This document shows positions 26,240 to 34,226 of a stretch of 64,000 nucleotides of DNA, piece by piece. The notes beneath the pieces were generated by a model. That model did not search any database. It was not told where the DNA came from and was given only the letters and a program-made list of their open reading frames with translations. The stretch is from Anaerolineaceae bacterium (GTDB taxonomy: Bacteria; Chloroflexota; Anaerolineae; Promineifilales; Promineifilaceae): NCBI GenBank assembly GCA_002699125.1, contig PABI01000030.1, positions 62,001 to 126,000 on the forward strand, given 5' to 3'. Numbering within the stretch: position 1 is the first letter of the stretch; each line of letters opens with the position of its first letter. The position numbers and the translations under genes were made by a program.

Positions 26240-26271
26240 ACAAAAAACTCCATACCGTAAGATATGGAGTT
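26240..26271 (-). terminator. Terminator that belonged to the tRNA-Arg gene
   Basis: AACTCCATA (26246-26254) and TATGGAGTT (26263-26271) form a 9-base stem, followed on the minus strand by TTTTTTGTTTTG. It lies 28 bases past the 3' end of the tRNA-Arg fragment, where the original tRNA gene would need it. Confidence 0.75.
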
Positions 26272-26298
26272 CATTCTGGGTGTTACCCCTACTGCTAG

Positions 26299-26340
26299 TA
26301 CGCCCTGAGAGACTCGAACTCCCGACCTTCTGGTTCGTAG
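26299..26340 (-). tRNA. 3' half of tRNA-Arg(ACG): attachment-site remnant, not a working tRNA
   Basis: Read on the minus strand from 26340 the parts are: anticodon loop CTACGAA (anticodon ACG), stem CCAGA, variable AGGTC, T-arm GGGAG-TTCGAGT-CTCTC, acceptor strand AGGGCGT and discriminator A. These are exactly positions 32-73 of a class I tRNA. Upstream the sequence reads TCTTT where the anticodon stem needs TCTGG, and no D-arm or 5' acceptor follows, so the 5' half is absent. An integrase gene starts the other side. This is what remains when an element inserts at the anticodon loop and rebuilds the tRNA at its other end. Confidence 0.85.
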
Positions 26341-26480
26341 AAAGATCAGGGAGGGTGCGTTTAAACTGAATATGCCCTATTTAAGGGCATTTAAAGGGAT
26401 TTTAAGTATATTTTGGGGGTGGATTTAAATAATTTTTTCCATTATTTCCATTAATTTCACGCAAACTGCTACCCTAACTG

Positions 26481-27584
26481 CTACCCTTCAGCAAAAATCG
26501 TGTTTATCTTTTCTGCCGCTTCCTGTTTAATTCCAGGAATCACATGGCTGTAAGTATCTAATGTTTGCGTAATGGAGGAATGACCAAGCATCTCCTGAAC
26601 AACTTTCGGATGAACGCCACCATCAACTGAAAGCATCAAAGTTGCAAATGTGTGTCGGAGATCATGAAATCGAATTCTCGGCAAGTTCGCTTGGTCTATT
26701 GCTTTATAAAAGTGCCTTAGCAGATTTCTGGGTGAAATCGGAGTCCCAACGGAAGTCGTAAATATAAAACCTTCAGTTTGTTTGGTTTTATTTTGATGTT
26801 CCTTGAGCGCATCTAGCGTTATTGGTGGCAAGGTCAATTTGCGCCGGGAGCCACTTGTTTTAGGGGTACCAACAACCGTTTTTCCAGACACTTCTTGAAT
26901 GGTTTTCTGGATGCTAATTGCATTCTCGGTGAAAGAAAGATTTTTCCACTCCAAGCCCAAGATTTCACCTCGGCGCGCCCCCGTCGTTAAGGCAATCAGA
27001 TAAATTGGGTAATATGAATGCTCTTTCACAGTATCCAGGAAAATCTTAGCCTGATCTGCACTCCATACAACAGGAACCTTTTTCTCAATTCGTGGAGGGG
27101 TTACGCCATCACAAGGATTTCGATAAATCAGTTCCCAACTCACAGCTTGGTTCAAAGCCCGCCGTAAAACAGAATGGATATGGTGAACAGTCTTGCTGGA
27201 CAGCCCGGAGTTGAGTTTCTCAGAATACAGTGCCTGGATATGGTGAGATTTTAAAGAAGCTAATTTCTTCTTTCCAATTTCAGGCTTGATGTGTTTATTG
27301 ATCAGCCAGGTATACGAAGAAGCAGTTTTCGGTTTCAAAGTATGTTGGACAACATCCTGGAGAAATTGGTCTAGGTACGAGGCAAGCGTAACGTTTTCAT
27401 TAATGGGTAGCCGTCCCTCTTGAAGATTTTTCCGTTGTTCAAGCAACCATTCTTGCACGACTTTTTTGGATTTATTGCGCTTCCTCTTTCTTCTTCCATC
27501 AGGTAACGTGATTTCAGCGCACCATCTTTCCTTTGACTTGTCCCAAAAAATACTTCCCTCGTTATTCCCTCTTCGCTTTGCCAC
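26481..27584 (-). CDS. int: Tyrosine site-specific integrase
   Basis: 367 residues. N-terminal arm-binding part (SIFWDKSKERWCAEITLPDGRRKRKRN), SAM-like core-binding domain (about 60-150), and catalytic domain with TTGARRGEILGLEW (first Arg), FHDLRHTFATLM (HxxR), MLGHSSITQTLDTYSHV (His and nucleophilic Tyr). All catalytic residues are present. It is oriented towards the tRNA-Arg remnant 140 bases away, the normal place for the integrase of a tRNA-targeting element. AT-richer than the core and without ACGGCCGT. Confidence 0.95.
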   Translation of the reverse strand: MAKRRGNNEGSIFWDKSKERWCAEITLPDGRRKRKRNKSKKVVQEWLLEQRKNLQEGRLPINENVTLASYLDQFLQDVVQHTLKPKTASSYTWLINKHIKPEIGKKKLASLKSHHIQALYSEKLNSGLSSKTVHHIHSVLRRALNQAVSWELIYRNPCDGVTPPRIEKKVPVVWSADQAKIFLDTVKEHSYYPIYLIALTTGARRGEILGLEWKNLSFTENAISIQKTIQEVSGKTVVGTPKTSGSRRKLTLPPITLDALKEHQNKTKQTEGFIFTTSVGTPISPRNLLRHFYKAIDQANLPRIRFHDLRHTFATLMLSVDGGVHPKVVQEMLGHSSITQTLDTYSHVIPGIKQEAAEKINTIFAEG

Positions 27585-27721
27585 AACATTTTTCCTTTAC
27601 TAATTTCAAACTCGGTCGGCTATTTGGAGGATGGCATCGCTTGTAAAACATCTGTTCTTATTTTACCACAATCCCCTATTTTTGACCCGTTAATTTTGAT
27701 TTCTTAGCCTTAATCTGATGA

Positions 27722-27780
27722 TTGACAATCGCACAAGAAATATGTTTATACTGGTAAACGTGTCCCTGATTAGTACCAGT
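27722..27780 (+). promoter_or_regulatory. Promoter and operator of the partition cassette
   Basis: TTGACA (27722-27727) and TTATAC/TATACT (27746-27752), spacer 18-19 bases, followed by an inverted repeat ACTGGTA (27750-27756) ... TACCAGT (27774-27780) ending two bases before the RHH gene. The arms would overlap the -10 box and start point, fitting autorepression by the RHH protein or ParA. Confidence 0.55.
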
Positions 27781-27781
27781 T

Positions 27782-27952
27782 ATGACCCATAATAATAACG
27801 ACAATTACAAAAACGAAGAGTTGATCAAGTTCAAAGCCCCCAAGGAATTAAAGAATCAACTGCAACTTCTGGCTCAACAGAGGAATATATCCCTCTCATC
27901 CCTACTTCGACTTATCTCGACTGAATACGTGAAACGAAATAAACAGTCATGA
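27782..27952 (+). CDS. Small ribbon-helix-helix protein of the partition cassette
   Basis: 56 residues. An acidic/Asn-rich start (MTHNNNDNYKNEE) leads into LIKFKAPKELKNQLQLLAQQRNISLSSLLRLISTEYV, the strand-helix-helix pattern of MetJ/Arc-type DNA binders. Its stop overlaps the ParA start (ATGA), so the two are translationally coupled. An operator-like repeat lies just upstream. Likely a repressor or ParG-like partner of ParA. Confidence 0.7.
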   Translation: MTHNNNDNYKNEELIKFKAPKELKNQLQLLAQQRNISLSSLLRLISTEYVKRNKQS

Positions 27953-28710
27953 TTATCTCGGTTGCCAATCAAAAAGGAGGAGTTGCCAAAAGTACCACAG
28001 CGATAAACTTGGCGGCTGGATTGTCGCTTGAAGGATACAAAGTGCTGCTTATTGATACAGACCCACAAGCCAATACCACACGGGTCTTTATCCATTCTGA
28101 TGTTGAACTTGAGGCGGATAAGTCCCTATACAATGCCATCATCAAATTCTCTCCCCTTTCCCCTATTATTCAGGAGACCAAAACGGATAATCTACATGTA
28201 GTCCCCTCACACATTCGTTTGTCAAGTGTCGATTTAGAGTTAGCCCAGGCATTTGATAACCGGAGCGAACGCTTAAAGAAAGCGTTGAGCAAAGTACGCG
28301 ACCGATATGATTATGTGATTATTGATAATCCCCCATCATTGGGGTTACTGACGATCAACTCGTTTGTGGCCAGTGAGAAGCTCATTATTCCTGTCTCCAC
28401 TGGCTTCTTTGCTCTAACCGGTTTGGTACAGCTTCAGGAAACCATCGATATGGTGAAACAAACCCAACTCAATCCTGAGCTTGAAATCATGGGCGTGTTG
28501 TGTACCTTTTCAGATCGCACCAACGTTTCCAGAGATGTGGAAGATCAACTGCGAGAATATTTTGGAGATCAGGTCTTTACAACAACCATCCCCAAGAATG
28601 TGAGCCTGGAAGAAGCCCACTCAAATTACACACACATTTTTGACTATGCGCCCAATAGTTCAGGTGCCAAAGCATACAAAGCGTTTATCAAAGAAGTTCT
28701 AACCAAATGA
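27949..28710 (+). CDS. parA: ParA-type partition ATPase
   Basis: 253 residues, short ParA without an N-terminal helix-turn-helix. Deviant Walker A is VANQKGGVAKSTTAINLA (signature Lys present, Ala replacing the usual Gly), Walker A' is VLLIDTDPQANTT, and Walker B is YVIIDNPPSLGLLTIN. Moves plasmid or element DNA along the nucleoid with a centromere-binding partner. It overlaps both neighbours by four bases, giving a three-gene cassette. Presence in an integrated element suggests a plasmid-like or excised replicating stage. Confidence 0.93.
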   Translation: MIISVANQKGGVAKSTTAINLAAGLSLEGYKVLLIDTDPQANTTRVFIHSDVELEADKSLYNAIIKFSPLSPIIQETKTDNLHVVPSHIRLSSVDLELAQAFDNRSERLKKALSKVRDRYDYVIIDNPPSLGLLTINSFVASEKLIIPVSTGFFALTGLVQLQETIDMVKQTQLNPELEIMGVLCTFSDRTNVSRDVEDQLREYFGDQVFTTTIPKNVSLEEAHSNYTHIFDYAPNSSGAKAYKAFIKEVLTK

Positions 28711-29162
28711 CAAAAAAATCTGGCCTGGCCAATAATCCATTATTCCTCAAGTCACAACCCCAGCCAGCTAAAGCTGGGGCCACTTCCCCATCGAAAAATC
28801 CCTCCTTGAAAAAAAAGAAGCCACAAATTCAGAACGAGACAGACCCTGCCAGTACGGTATCACGACACCATGACACCAAGCAACCAAGCAACCATGACAC
28901 CACGGTATCACGGTATCATGACACCATTATCGAATTATTGAGAAAAGCGGTGAAGGTTATCGGGAAGGAAGCTGCTACCCATCGTTTCACTGTTGAGGAA
29001 AAAAAGGCGATCAGGAAAATCGTCTTCACTTACGAAGACCAGGGAATCCTCACGAGTGAAAACGAAATCACCAGGATTGCCGTTAATTATCTCATTGAAG
29101 ATTACAAACAGAACGGCAAATCAAGCCTGTTGGATAGAGTCTTAAAAGCCCTGAATACATGA
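28707..29162 (+). CDS. Putative centromere-binding partner of ParA
   Basis: 151 residues. The N-terminal 70 are low-complexity, basic and disordered-looking (SLKKKKPQIQNE, TVSRHHDTKQPSNHDTTVSRYHD). The C-terminal 80 are helical (TIIELLRKAVKVIGKEAATHRFTVEEKKAIRKIVFTYEDQGI, ITRIAVNYLIEDY). No ParB nuclease-like domain is present, so it would be a type Ib or otherwise atypical partner. The position directly after parA with a four-base overlap supports the role. The HHDT/RYHDT repeats are translated from palindromic DNA repeats, probably its own binding sites. Confidence 0.55.
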   Translation: MTKKSGLANNPLFLKSQPQPAKAGATSPSKNPSLKKKKPQIQNETDPASTVSRHHDTKQPSNHDTTVSRYHDTIIELLRKAVKVIGKEAATHRFTVEEKKAIRKIVFTYEDQGILTSENEITRIAVNYLIEDYKQNGKSSLLDRVLKALNT

Positions 29163-29198
29163 CACCATGCAACCACGACACCACGGTGTCATGGTATC
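28856..29198. repeat. Centromere-like palindrome cluster (GGTRTCRYGAYACC)
   Basis: Palindromes GGTATCACGACACC (28856-28869) and GGTATCATGACACC (28912-28925) lie inside the partner gene, with extra half-sites (ATGACACC at 28870, GGTATCAC at 28904). Just after the stop are ATGACACC (29159-29166), CACGACACC and GGTGTCATGGTATC (29185-29198). CAAGCAACC spacers recur between them. Arrays like this next to parA are expected for a partition site or iterons. Confidence 0.65.
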
Positions 29199-30403
29199 AA
29201 CCAAGCAACCACGGTGCATTTTACCCCTTGATTTCGCCCTAATCTTCATGTCATAAAACAAGTGCCAATTTCATTGGCAGGAGTCCCACCGCAGCGGGTT
29301 AAAGCTGCGGCCGACCTTTCACACAGTGACAACCCATACAGGCTCAACGGTTGTTCAGCATCTAAGCTGAACTAAGGAGGATGAAACCTCTGGAAGACAC
29401 CTCAAGCGGAATTGGTGCTTTGTAGCCGAAAGAATTTTTTAAAAATCGGTGCGAAGCACCGCTTAGGAAAGTCTGGCGGGGAAGAGCTGGAGAAGGGAGG
29501 AGTTAAATAGTATGGCTGGCAAGGGCGAAGCCCTTATAGGGTGAAGGCTGCTTGTGGGGAAAACGGCCGCACCCCGAAATCGAATCAGGGTGCGAGCCTA
29601 AATAGTATGCGGCTTTTGGGCAAAGCCTTAGCCTATTTTGAACGCTCGACAGACTAGCGTCAAGAAGCATATGAACCGAGTAATGAATCACATCGTTTCA
29701 AATTTGTACTCAGCATTTGTGGCCAATCTGAGTAACAAATCGGATACCCTCATGCTATTCGGTATCTTTCACAAACCCTCGGCATCGAACCTCGGCTTTG
29801 TGTCTGGAATACTGCCTTGCCTCGGGGAGTCCTCGTCTCGCCCTCTTTTTCCCGTTCCTTCGGCGGGAACAGAGACCTCAACGACAACCCCCGCTCGGAC
29901 AAGCCAGCGATGTCAGCCTTTGCTGCTGCCGCTGTTTTCACAGCGTCAGGCAAAGCCCGACTGCCTCGGCTCCGCCCACATCATTTTTTTCGCTTCGCTT
30001 TGAAAAATGTGTGGGTGCCCTGGCCCATTACACGAGGCTGCGCCACTGTTTATGAGCGGCGGCGGCACGCTGCGCCCACCGATGTTGACACATCGGCGAC
30101 CTGGCTACAGCCGAGGCAGTCGGCCTACGGCCGACATCGTGCGGGGCTGACGTTTCCAGTCCTTTGTCAGCCCCTCCGGAAGCGGAAGCCAAGCTCCGCT
30201 TGGCTAATTTTCTTAGGCTCATGAACCACAATTAATTTGTGTTAGGGTAAGGGTTCCGAGGTGCTACAAACGCTCTTTGGCATTGTTAATATCCATATCT
30301 TGATATTGAATTGGTATTTGGTTAGGTCGAATGAGAGGAAGTGCGTATTTGGAGTATAATCAATTAAAAAATTGACTGTGTCTGGAATATCAGAGGATAA
30401 AAG
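29163..30403. other. 1.2 kb without a credible gene: hairpin-rich stretch
   Basis: No open frame here looks like protein. After the partition repeats come a candidate structured RNA (29268-29480), a middle part with pieces of low-complexity sequence, and a GC-rich block 29820-30210 full of perfect hairpins: CCGATG/CATCGG (30079-30096), GTCGGCC/GGCCGAC (30119-30135), GGGCTGAC/GTCAGCCC (30144-30173) and AGCCAAGC/GCTTGGCT (30187-30205), the last followed by a T-rich run. The final 170 bases before the next gene are AT-rich and may hold its promoter. Confidence 0.5.
29268..29480 (+). ncRNA. Candidate structured RNA, possibly HEARO/OMEGA-like without an IscB gene
   Basis: A run of short perfect hairpins with purine-rich linkers: GCCAAT/ATTGGC, GCAGC/GCTGC, TTCAGC-ATCTAA-GCTGAA, GAGG-ATGAAA-CCTC, and CGGTGC-GAA-GCACCG. 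The linker order (GGCTCAACGG, then the TTCAGC hairpin, then AAGGAGGATGAAACCTC) reminds me of the HEARO RNA that precedes iscB genes, but that is memory of a pattern, not a comparison. No IscB frame follows. The length of about 210 bases would fit. Could also be another ribozyme-like or leader RNA. Confidence 0.3.
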
Positions 30404-31240
30404 ATGCAAGAGTTAATTGATTTTCTTCAACAAAACGATACGCTTTTTGCTGCTGTCATCACTTTAGTAGTTACTGGATTAATCGGTATCTTGGGGAAGT
30501 TGGTTGAATTTGGTAGATATGTCTACGAGAGCCGTCAGCAAAACAAGATTCGTCGAGAAGAAAGGGCAGCTGTTGAGAAGGATAATGTTCTTAAAATTTA
30601 TATCGGTTGTGTGCATTATCTGTCGCTTCTAGCTGTACAGTATGATGAGAACCAATTAGAGAATAAAAAAACGGAGAATTTGCAAAAAGCTCAAGAATAC
30701 CTAGCTAAACTATCACTTCATCTTGTCAGCAGTGGAAAAATGACAGATGTTTTTTCTGCGAGACTTCACGACTTTATTAGGGGTCCATTTAATACAACAA
30801 CTACTTTTTCATTGCGAGACGTCGTGATTAAGTTGGCAGCAAATGAGCAAATATTTCTTCCAGATTTAGTTAATGAAGATTTGGAGTTGGAATTTGAGAA
30901 AAAACAACCCTTAGAACTGAAAATTCGATTGGATAAGAATTTTATGAAGGCGCAATTTGAGAAGGGTGTGTCTTTGAAGGCAAATCACACGATACCATAT
31001 TCATTATCGCAATTATCAGAAAGTCAAAGGAGGAGGGTTTGGGAAATCTTTGATGACGAACCACCTATCCAGATGGAATTAAAACTCCCAATTTTAAGGA
31101 ATGGGAATATTGTTCCTGGCGGAAATGTATGGATGGCAAGTATTGATCCAACGGCTCATCAAATTGAAGAAATTTTCTTAGCTTGGGAAAAAGAGGTTGA
31201 AATGCGTGAAAAGGACTTTAATCTACAAATGGAGAAGTAA
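30404..31240 (+). CDS. Unknown protein with N-terminal membrane helix
   Basis: 278 residues, one hydrophobic helix (about 14-33, LFAAVITLVVTGLIGILG), then a basic coiled segment (YESRQQNKIRREERAAVEK) and a cytoplasmic domain with no motif I recognise. Low GC and no ACGGCCGT. A convergent gene for another small membrane-anchored protein follows. This layout, a membrane anchor plus soluble domain on a mobile element, is common among defence genes, but nothing specific supports that here. Confidence 0.5.
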   Translation: MQELIDFLQQNDTLFAAVITLVVTGLIGILGKLVEFGRYVYESRQQNKIRREERAAVEKDNVLKIYIGCVHYLSLLAVQYDENQLENKKTENLQKAQEYLAKLSLHLVSSGKMTDVFSARLHDFIRGPFNTTTTFSLRDVVIKLAANEQIFLPDLVNEDLELEFEKKQPLELKIRLDKNFMKAQFEKGVSLKANHTIPYSLSQLSESQRRRVWEIFDDEPPIQMELKLPILRNGNIVPGGNVWMASIDPTAHQIEEIFLAWEKEVEMREKDFNLQMEK

Positions 31241-31334
31241 TCCTCTGTGGTCGTGTGTGGAGTCTAGTAAAAAGTACTGTTATCCTTCGCCAGGGGCTAC
31301 GACTTCTCCTTTGAGGCGTATGCTGGATTCTTTG

Positions 31335-32066
31335 TCAGGATTTAATTTCACCCTTTGCCAACTTTCTCTGGTACTCAGGCGATACTCTCAGGCTAGCCTC
31401 AATCGCCTTAATTACATCCGCGTTTACTCCTAATTTGTAGAGAGCTGCTCCCCACGATGCAATGGCGACCGGGTCTAGAGGTTTATTACGATCACGCCGC
31501 AGTACTCTGATATAGATTGAACGTAGCGTATCAAGAACCTGGTCTGAAGAAGTTAGCTCTTGAAGGTGGCTTTCAGTGGTTATTCCGTTATTTAAGAGGT
31601 TTAATCTAATTTGATCAAGGTTTTGTTCCACGTCACTTTGCGTGAAATCGGGGATATTCGAAAACGCACTTTTGATATCGTCATTCGTTATCAACTGCTC
31701 TCTGAGATCCTCTTTACTCTTGGGTGCAAAATCTTCAACAAAGTCCTGCAAATTACTCTCAGCCGAAATGCTACTGACACTCAATCGCGTTAGACGCAAT
31801 CCATTCAATCCGTAGAGAAAGATACCCATCGAAGCTGAGAAAATGGCTATTGCTGCTGTCGTACCATTTGAGCTTGATGTTGTAAGTTCCGTTACTTGGC
31901 CTGTTATGTCCTCCTTTGTGATGACGGATTTTGGTGGAAAGTACAGTACATAGGCGGCAGCAACGAATAGTACAATTCCAATGAAGTATAATAACCACTT
32001 CTCACGGGTAGAAAGTTTTTGGTTGGGGGGCACTTTTAGATAAGCGGGACTTCTTTTTTTCGACAT
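31335..32066 (-). CDS. Unknown protein with two membrane helices
   Basis: 243 residues. Hydrophobic helices at about 24-45 (WLLYFIGIVLFVAAAYVLYF) and 70-90 (TAAIAIFSASMGIFLYGLNGL), then a helical acidic cytoplasmic region from 100 to the end. No family recognised. Convergent with the gene at 30404. The TTGACA-like and TATAAT-like boxes ahead of it are weak. Confidence 0.5.
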   Translation of the reverse strand: MSKKRSPAYLKVPPNQKLSTREKWLLYFIGIVLFVAAAYVLYFPPKSVITKEDITGQVTELTTSSSNGTTAAIAIFSASMGIFLYGLNGLRLTRLSVSSISAESNLQDFVEDFAPKSKEDLREQLITNDDIKSAFSNIPDFTQSDVEQNLDQIRLNLLNNGITTESHLQELTSSDQVLDTLRSIYIRVLRRDRNKPLDPVAIASWGAALYKLGVNADVIKAIEASLRVSPEYQRKLAKGEIKS

Positions 32067-32195
32067 AATGTTAAACTATCTATTATTCCTCCAAAACTGA
32101 GTAAAACCCACACAAGCCTTTGATTACTCCTCTCTGTAAGATGCCCCTTTACAAACAGCTTCGTAGTTCAAAACAGAAATCAAAGAGTCAATCAA

Positions 32196-32507
32196 ATGGT
32201 CGTCATAGGAACCGTTTCCGGTATTCAAACTAACGAAAAAGAAGGCAAGACTTACAAAACTGTAAGTATCGAGGGCTTCAGTCTGCTGGCTACAGACATA
32301 GCCTTTGGGCACTAAAGATACCTTTGTTAAGGTCCTCGTGTCAACCTTCTGGCCAAAAGGTAATAAGTCGATGCTTTTCCTCAAGTCGTGGGGGGGCAAA
32401 CCCTCAGCCTATACCAAGCCGTGATTGACGGCGCACCTGAACCAAGGGACATGGCTTTCTGGTATACCATCGGTCGAGCGCAAATCTCGCCGAGAGGCGT
32501 TAGATAA
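32196..32507 (+). pseudogene. Small gene broken by two frameshifts
   Basis: Reading from ATG 32196 gives MVVIGTVSGIQTNEKEGKTY then KTVSIEGFSLLATDIAFG and a stop. One base earlier the frame continues as TKDTFVKVLVSTFWPKGNKS. At a run of seven G (near 32390) another shift is needed to continue as QTLSLYQAVIDGAPEPRDMA to a stop at 32505. The pieces join into one plausible protein of about 100 residues. Family unknown. Either true decay or base errors at G runs. Confidence 0.4.
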
Positions 32508-32669
32508 GTTTTTTACAGATTGGTTATCCATTCTCGTATACTTTACTGTTTTCTTCTCCAAAGTGGCTGAAATTGGCTCTCAGACGGCGAGCGTGCATAT
32601 TTTGATAGGGGATAGGAGTCGCTTATTTTGCTTATTGACATCCCTTCTTTTCACTTGCTAACCTGACTT

Positions 32670-32683
32670 GGTGCACCTGCACC
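32670..32683 (+). promoter_or_regulatory. Operator-like palindrome before the RHH gene
   Basis: GGTGCACCTGCACC has perfect 6-base arms GGTGCA/TGCACC. Two further related half-sites (TGGTGCC and ACCATGGTGCC) follow within 40 bases, just ahead of the ATG at 32717. Probably bound by the ribbon-helix-helix protein. Confidence 0.4.
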
Positions 32684-32716
32684 ACGATGCAATTGAACCA
32701 TGGTGCCATTCCCAAG

Positions 32717-32923
32717 ATGCCAAAACAGCCAAAGGACAAGCCTGAAACAAAGGAGCAGCGGGTGGCGCTTACAGCGCGCCTGAGCCTGGACGCCTATGAT
32801 GCCATTGCCCAAATACAGCGGCAACACCGAATCCAAACCGGCCGCGCTTTGCCCATCTGGAAAATCATTGATACGGCCGTTAAAGCCTATGCCAAAAAAC
32901 AAAATCATTCAGTCGGGAAGTGA
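32717..32923 (+). CDS. Small ribbon-helix-helix-like DNA-binding protein
   Basis: 68 residues. Basic start (MPKQPKDKPETKEQ), then RVALTARLSLDAYDAIAQIQRQHRIQTGRALPIWKIIDTAVKAYAKKQN, the beta-helix-helix order of an RHH protein. An earlier in-frame ATG at 32687 would lie in the operator-like repeats, so the later one is preferred; neither has a clear ribosome site. One ACGGCCGT lies inside. The neighbouring genes on the same strand belong to DNA metabolism. Confidence 0.5.
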   Translation: MPKQPKDKPETKEQRVALTARLSLDAYDAIAQIQRQHRIQTGRALPIWKIIDTAVKAYAKKQNHSVGK

Positions 32924-33059
32924 TCCCGCCAGGAAAGCCTTTACAACCATTGACGATGCTGTAGAAACGGTGCCCGTCTTGGAAAAGCTGACAGATATTT
33001 TGAAGGAGTTGGGCCAGCGGAAATACCCCCTGGCCATTAGAAAGGGGGTGATAGTTGAC

Positions 33060-33275
33060 ATGGCAAAGCAATTGAAAAGCGCCCAGATTAAAGGCAGTGG
33101 CAGCACTTACTTTTTGGATGTAGAGAAGGCCAAGACTGGCAGTATCTATTTGAAAATCACCCAAAGCCGCAAATCAGATGGAGATGAGTTTGAACGCAGC
33201 AGCATCTACATCTTTCCCGAAGATGTCAGCAAGTTTGGCAAAACTGTGGCTGAGATGATCAAGGAGGTGAAATAA
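33060..33275 (+). CDS. PUR-alpha-like single-strand nucleic-acid-binding protein
   Basis: 71 residues from the ATG at 33060, chosen because AAAGGGGGTGAT sits eight bases ahead; the frame stays open upstream to an ATG at 32889 (128 residues), which cannot be excluded. KSAQIKGSGSTYFLDVEKAK, then GSIYLKITQSRKSDGDEFER, then SSIYIFPEDVSKFGKTVAEMI resembles the PUR-alpha/DUF3276 repeat of a four-strand sheet and helix that binds ssDNA or RNA. The role on the element may be replication or regulation. The same ribosome-site cassette precedes the genes at 40177 and 43053. Confidence 0.6.
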   Translation: MAKQLKSAQIKGSGSTYFLDVEKAKTGSIYLKITQSRKSDGDEFERSSIYIFPEDVSKFGKTVAEMIKEVK

Positions 33276-33290
33276 GAAACCAACAAGAAC

Positions 33291-34226
33291 ATGCCGAAAC
33301 GACGCCGACCATTTACCAGAAAAAAGCAGCCGCGCCGACTGGTGACAACGGAAAACACAGAACGGGTGATGACTGCACTTCACGACTATGAAGGCGTCAT
33401 GTCCCACGCACAAATTGTGCGTCTCTGTTTTCCTGGTTGCACCAGCACCTGGCCATTTGAGCGGATGCAACATTACTTTGACCACCGATTGGTGCAGAAG
33501 TTTGATGCCTACAATGTCAACGGCCAGCAGTTGGGCAAGATTGTTTATACGTTGGACAAGAGGGGGGCGGGTATTGCCGCCAGAAAAAAGCGTATTGATT
33601 GGCCTAATTTCAAATGGCGCAGACAGCCGCGCTGGTTGACACTTGTGCACGATCTGGCAATCAATGATTTTCGTCTGGATGTCAGAGAAGCGTGTCAAGC
33701 CAACCCTCGGTTTTCGGTAAAGAAGTGGACTTCAGAATATGAATTGAGCCAGGTCAGCCCTCGGATTCCCGGCAGATTGGACAGCTTTTTTATCTTGCAG
33801 CGGGAGAACAACGTTCAAGTGAGTCAAGTTGAGCAGCTTGCTTTGCACTTGGAGATTGATACCGGCAACCATTCCATCAATCGCTTGGTGAAACGAAAGG
33901 TGAAGCCCATCTTGAGATATTTCGGCAGTGATAAATACTTCAACCAATTTGGCGTTCGCGCCGGTGTTTGCCTGATCGTCACGACTTCAGAGAAACGGCT
34001 ACATAATCTCAAGCAGGCGATTGAGGAAAATAGGGGAGAGGGGCTTTTTTATCTCACGACTTCTGCGACCGTTTCAGCCCAAACGGTTTTAACAGAACCC
34101 ATCTGGCTTCTAGCCGGTTCAGATTATGTATTCAGCCTGGAGAAAATGCCTTTGTCACCGGTTGAGGCTGGCGTGTTGAACGACGTGGCCAGCACGCGGT
34201 ACAGACAGGCGCTGTTGCCCATTTGA
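33291..34226 (+). CDS. Replication-relaxation family protein
   Basis: 311 residues. Basic start (MPKRRRPFTRKKQPRR), then a winged-helix-like segment TERVMTALHDYEGVMSHAQIVRLCF ... RMQHYFDHRLVQKFD, YTLDKRGAGIAARKK, and an endonuclease-like core (LVHDLAINDFRLDVREACQ, RIPGRLDSFFIL). This order is that of the Replic_Relax family found on plasmids and conjugative elements, where it may initiate transfer or replication. Its last 72 bases overlap the convergent TraG-like gene. Confidence 0.7.
   Translation: MPKRRRPFTRKKQPRRLVTTENTERVMTALHDYEGVMSHAQIVRLCFPGCTSTWPFERMQHYFDHRLVQKFDAYNVNGQQLGKIVYTLDKRGAGIAARKKRIDWPNFKWRRQPRWLTLVHDLAINDFRLDVREACQANPRFSVKKWTSEYELSQVSPRIPGRLDSFFILQRENNVQVSQVEQLALHLEIDTGNHSINRLVKRKVKPILRYFGSDKYFNQFGVRAGVCLIVTTSEKRLHNLKQAIEENRGEGLFYLTTSATVSAQTVLTEPIWLLAGSDYVFSLEKMPLSPVEAGVLNDVASTRYRQALLPI

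Noticed and set aside
26281..26369. Frame reading RPERLELPTFWFVE
   Set aside because: This is the familiar false translation across a tRNA 3' end, not a protein.
28856..29200. CRISPR array
   Set aside because: Repeats are 14-base palindromes at irregular spacing and partly coding; no uniform spacers and no cas genes.
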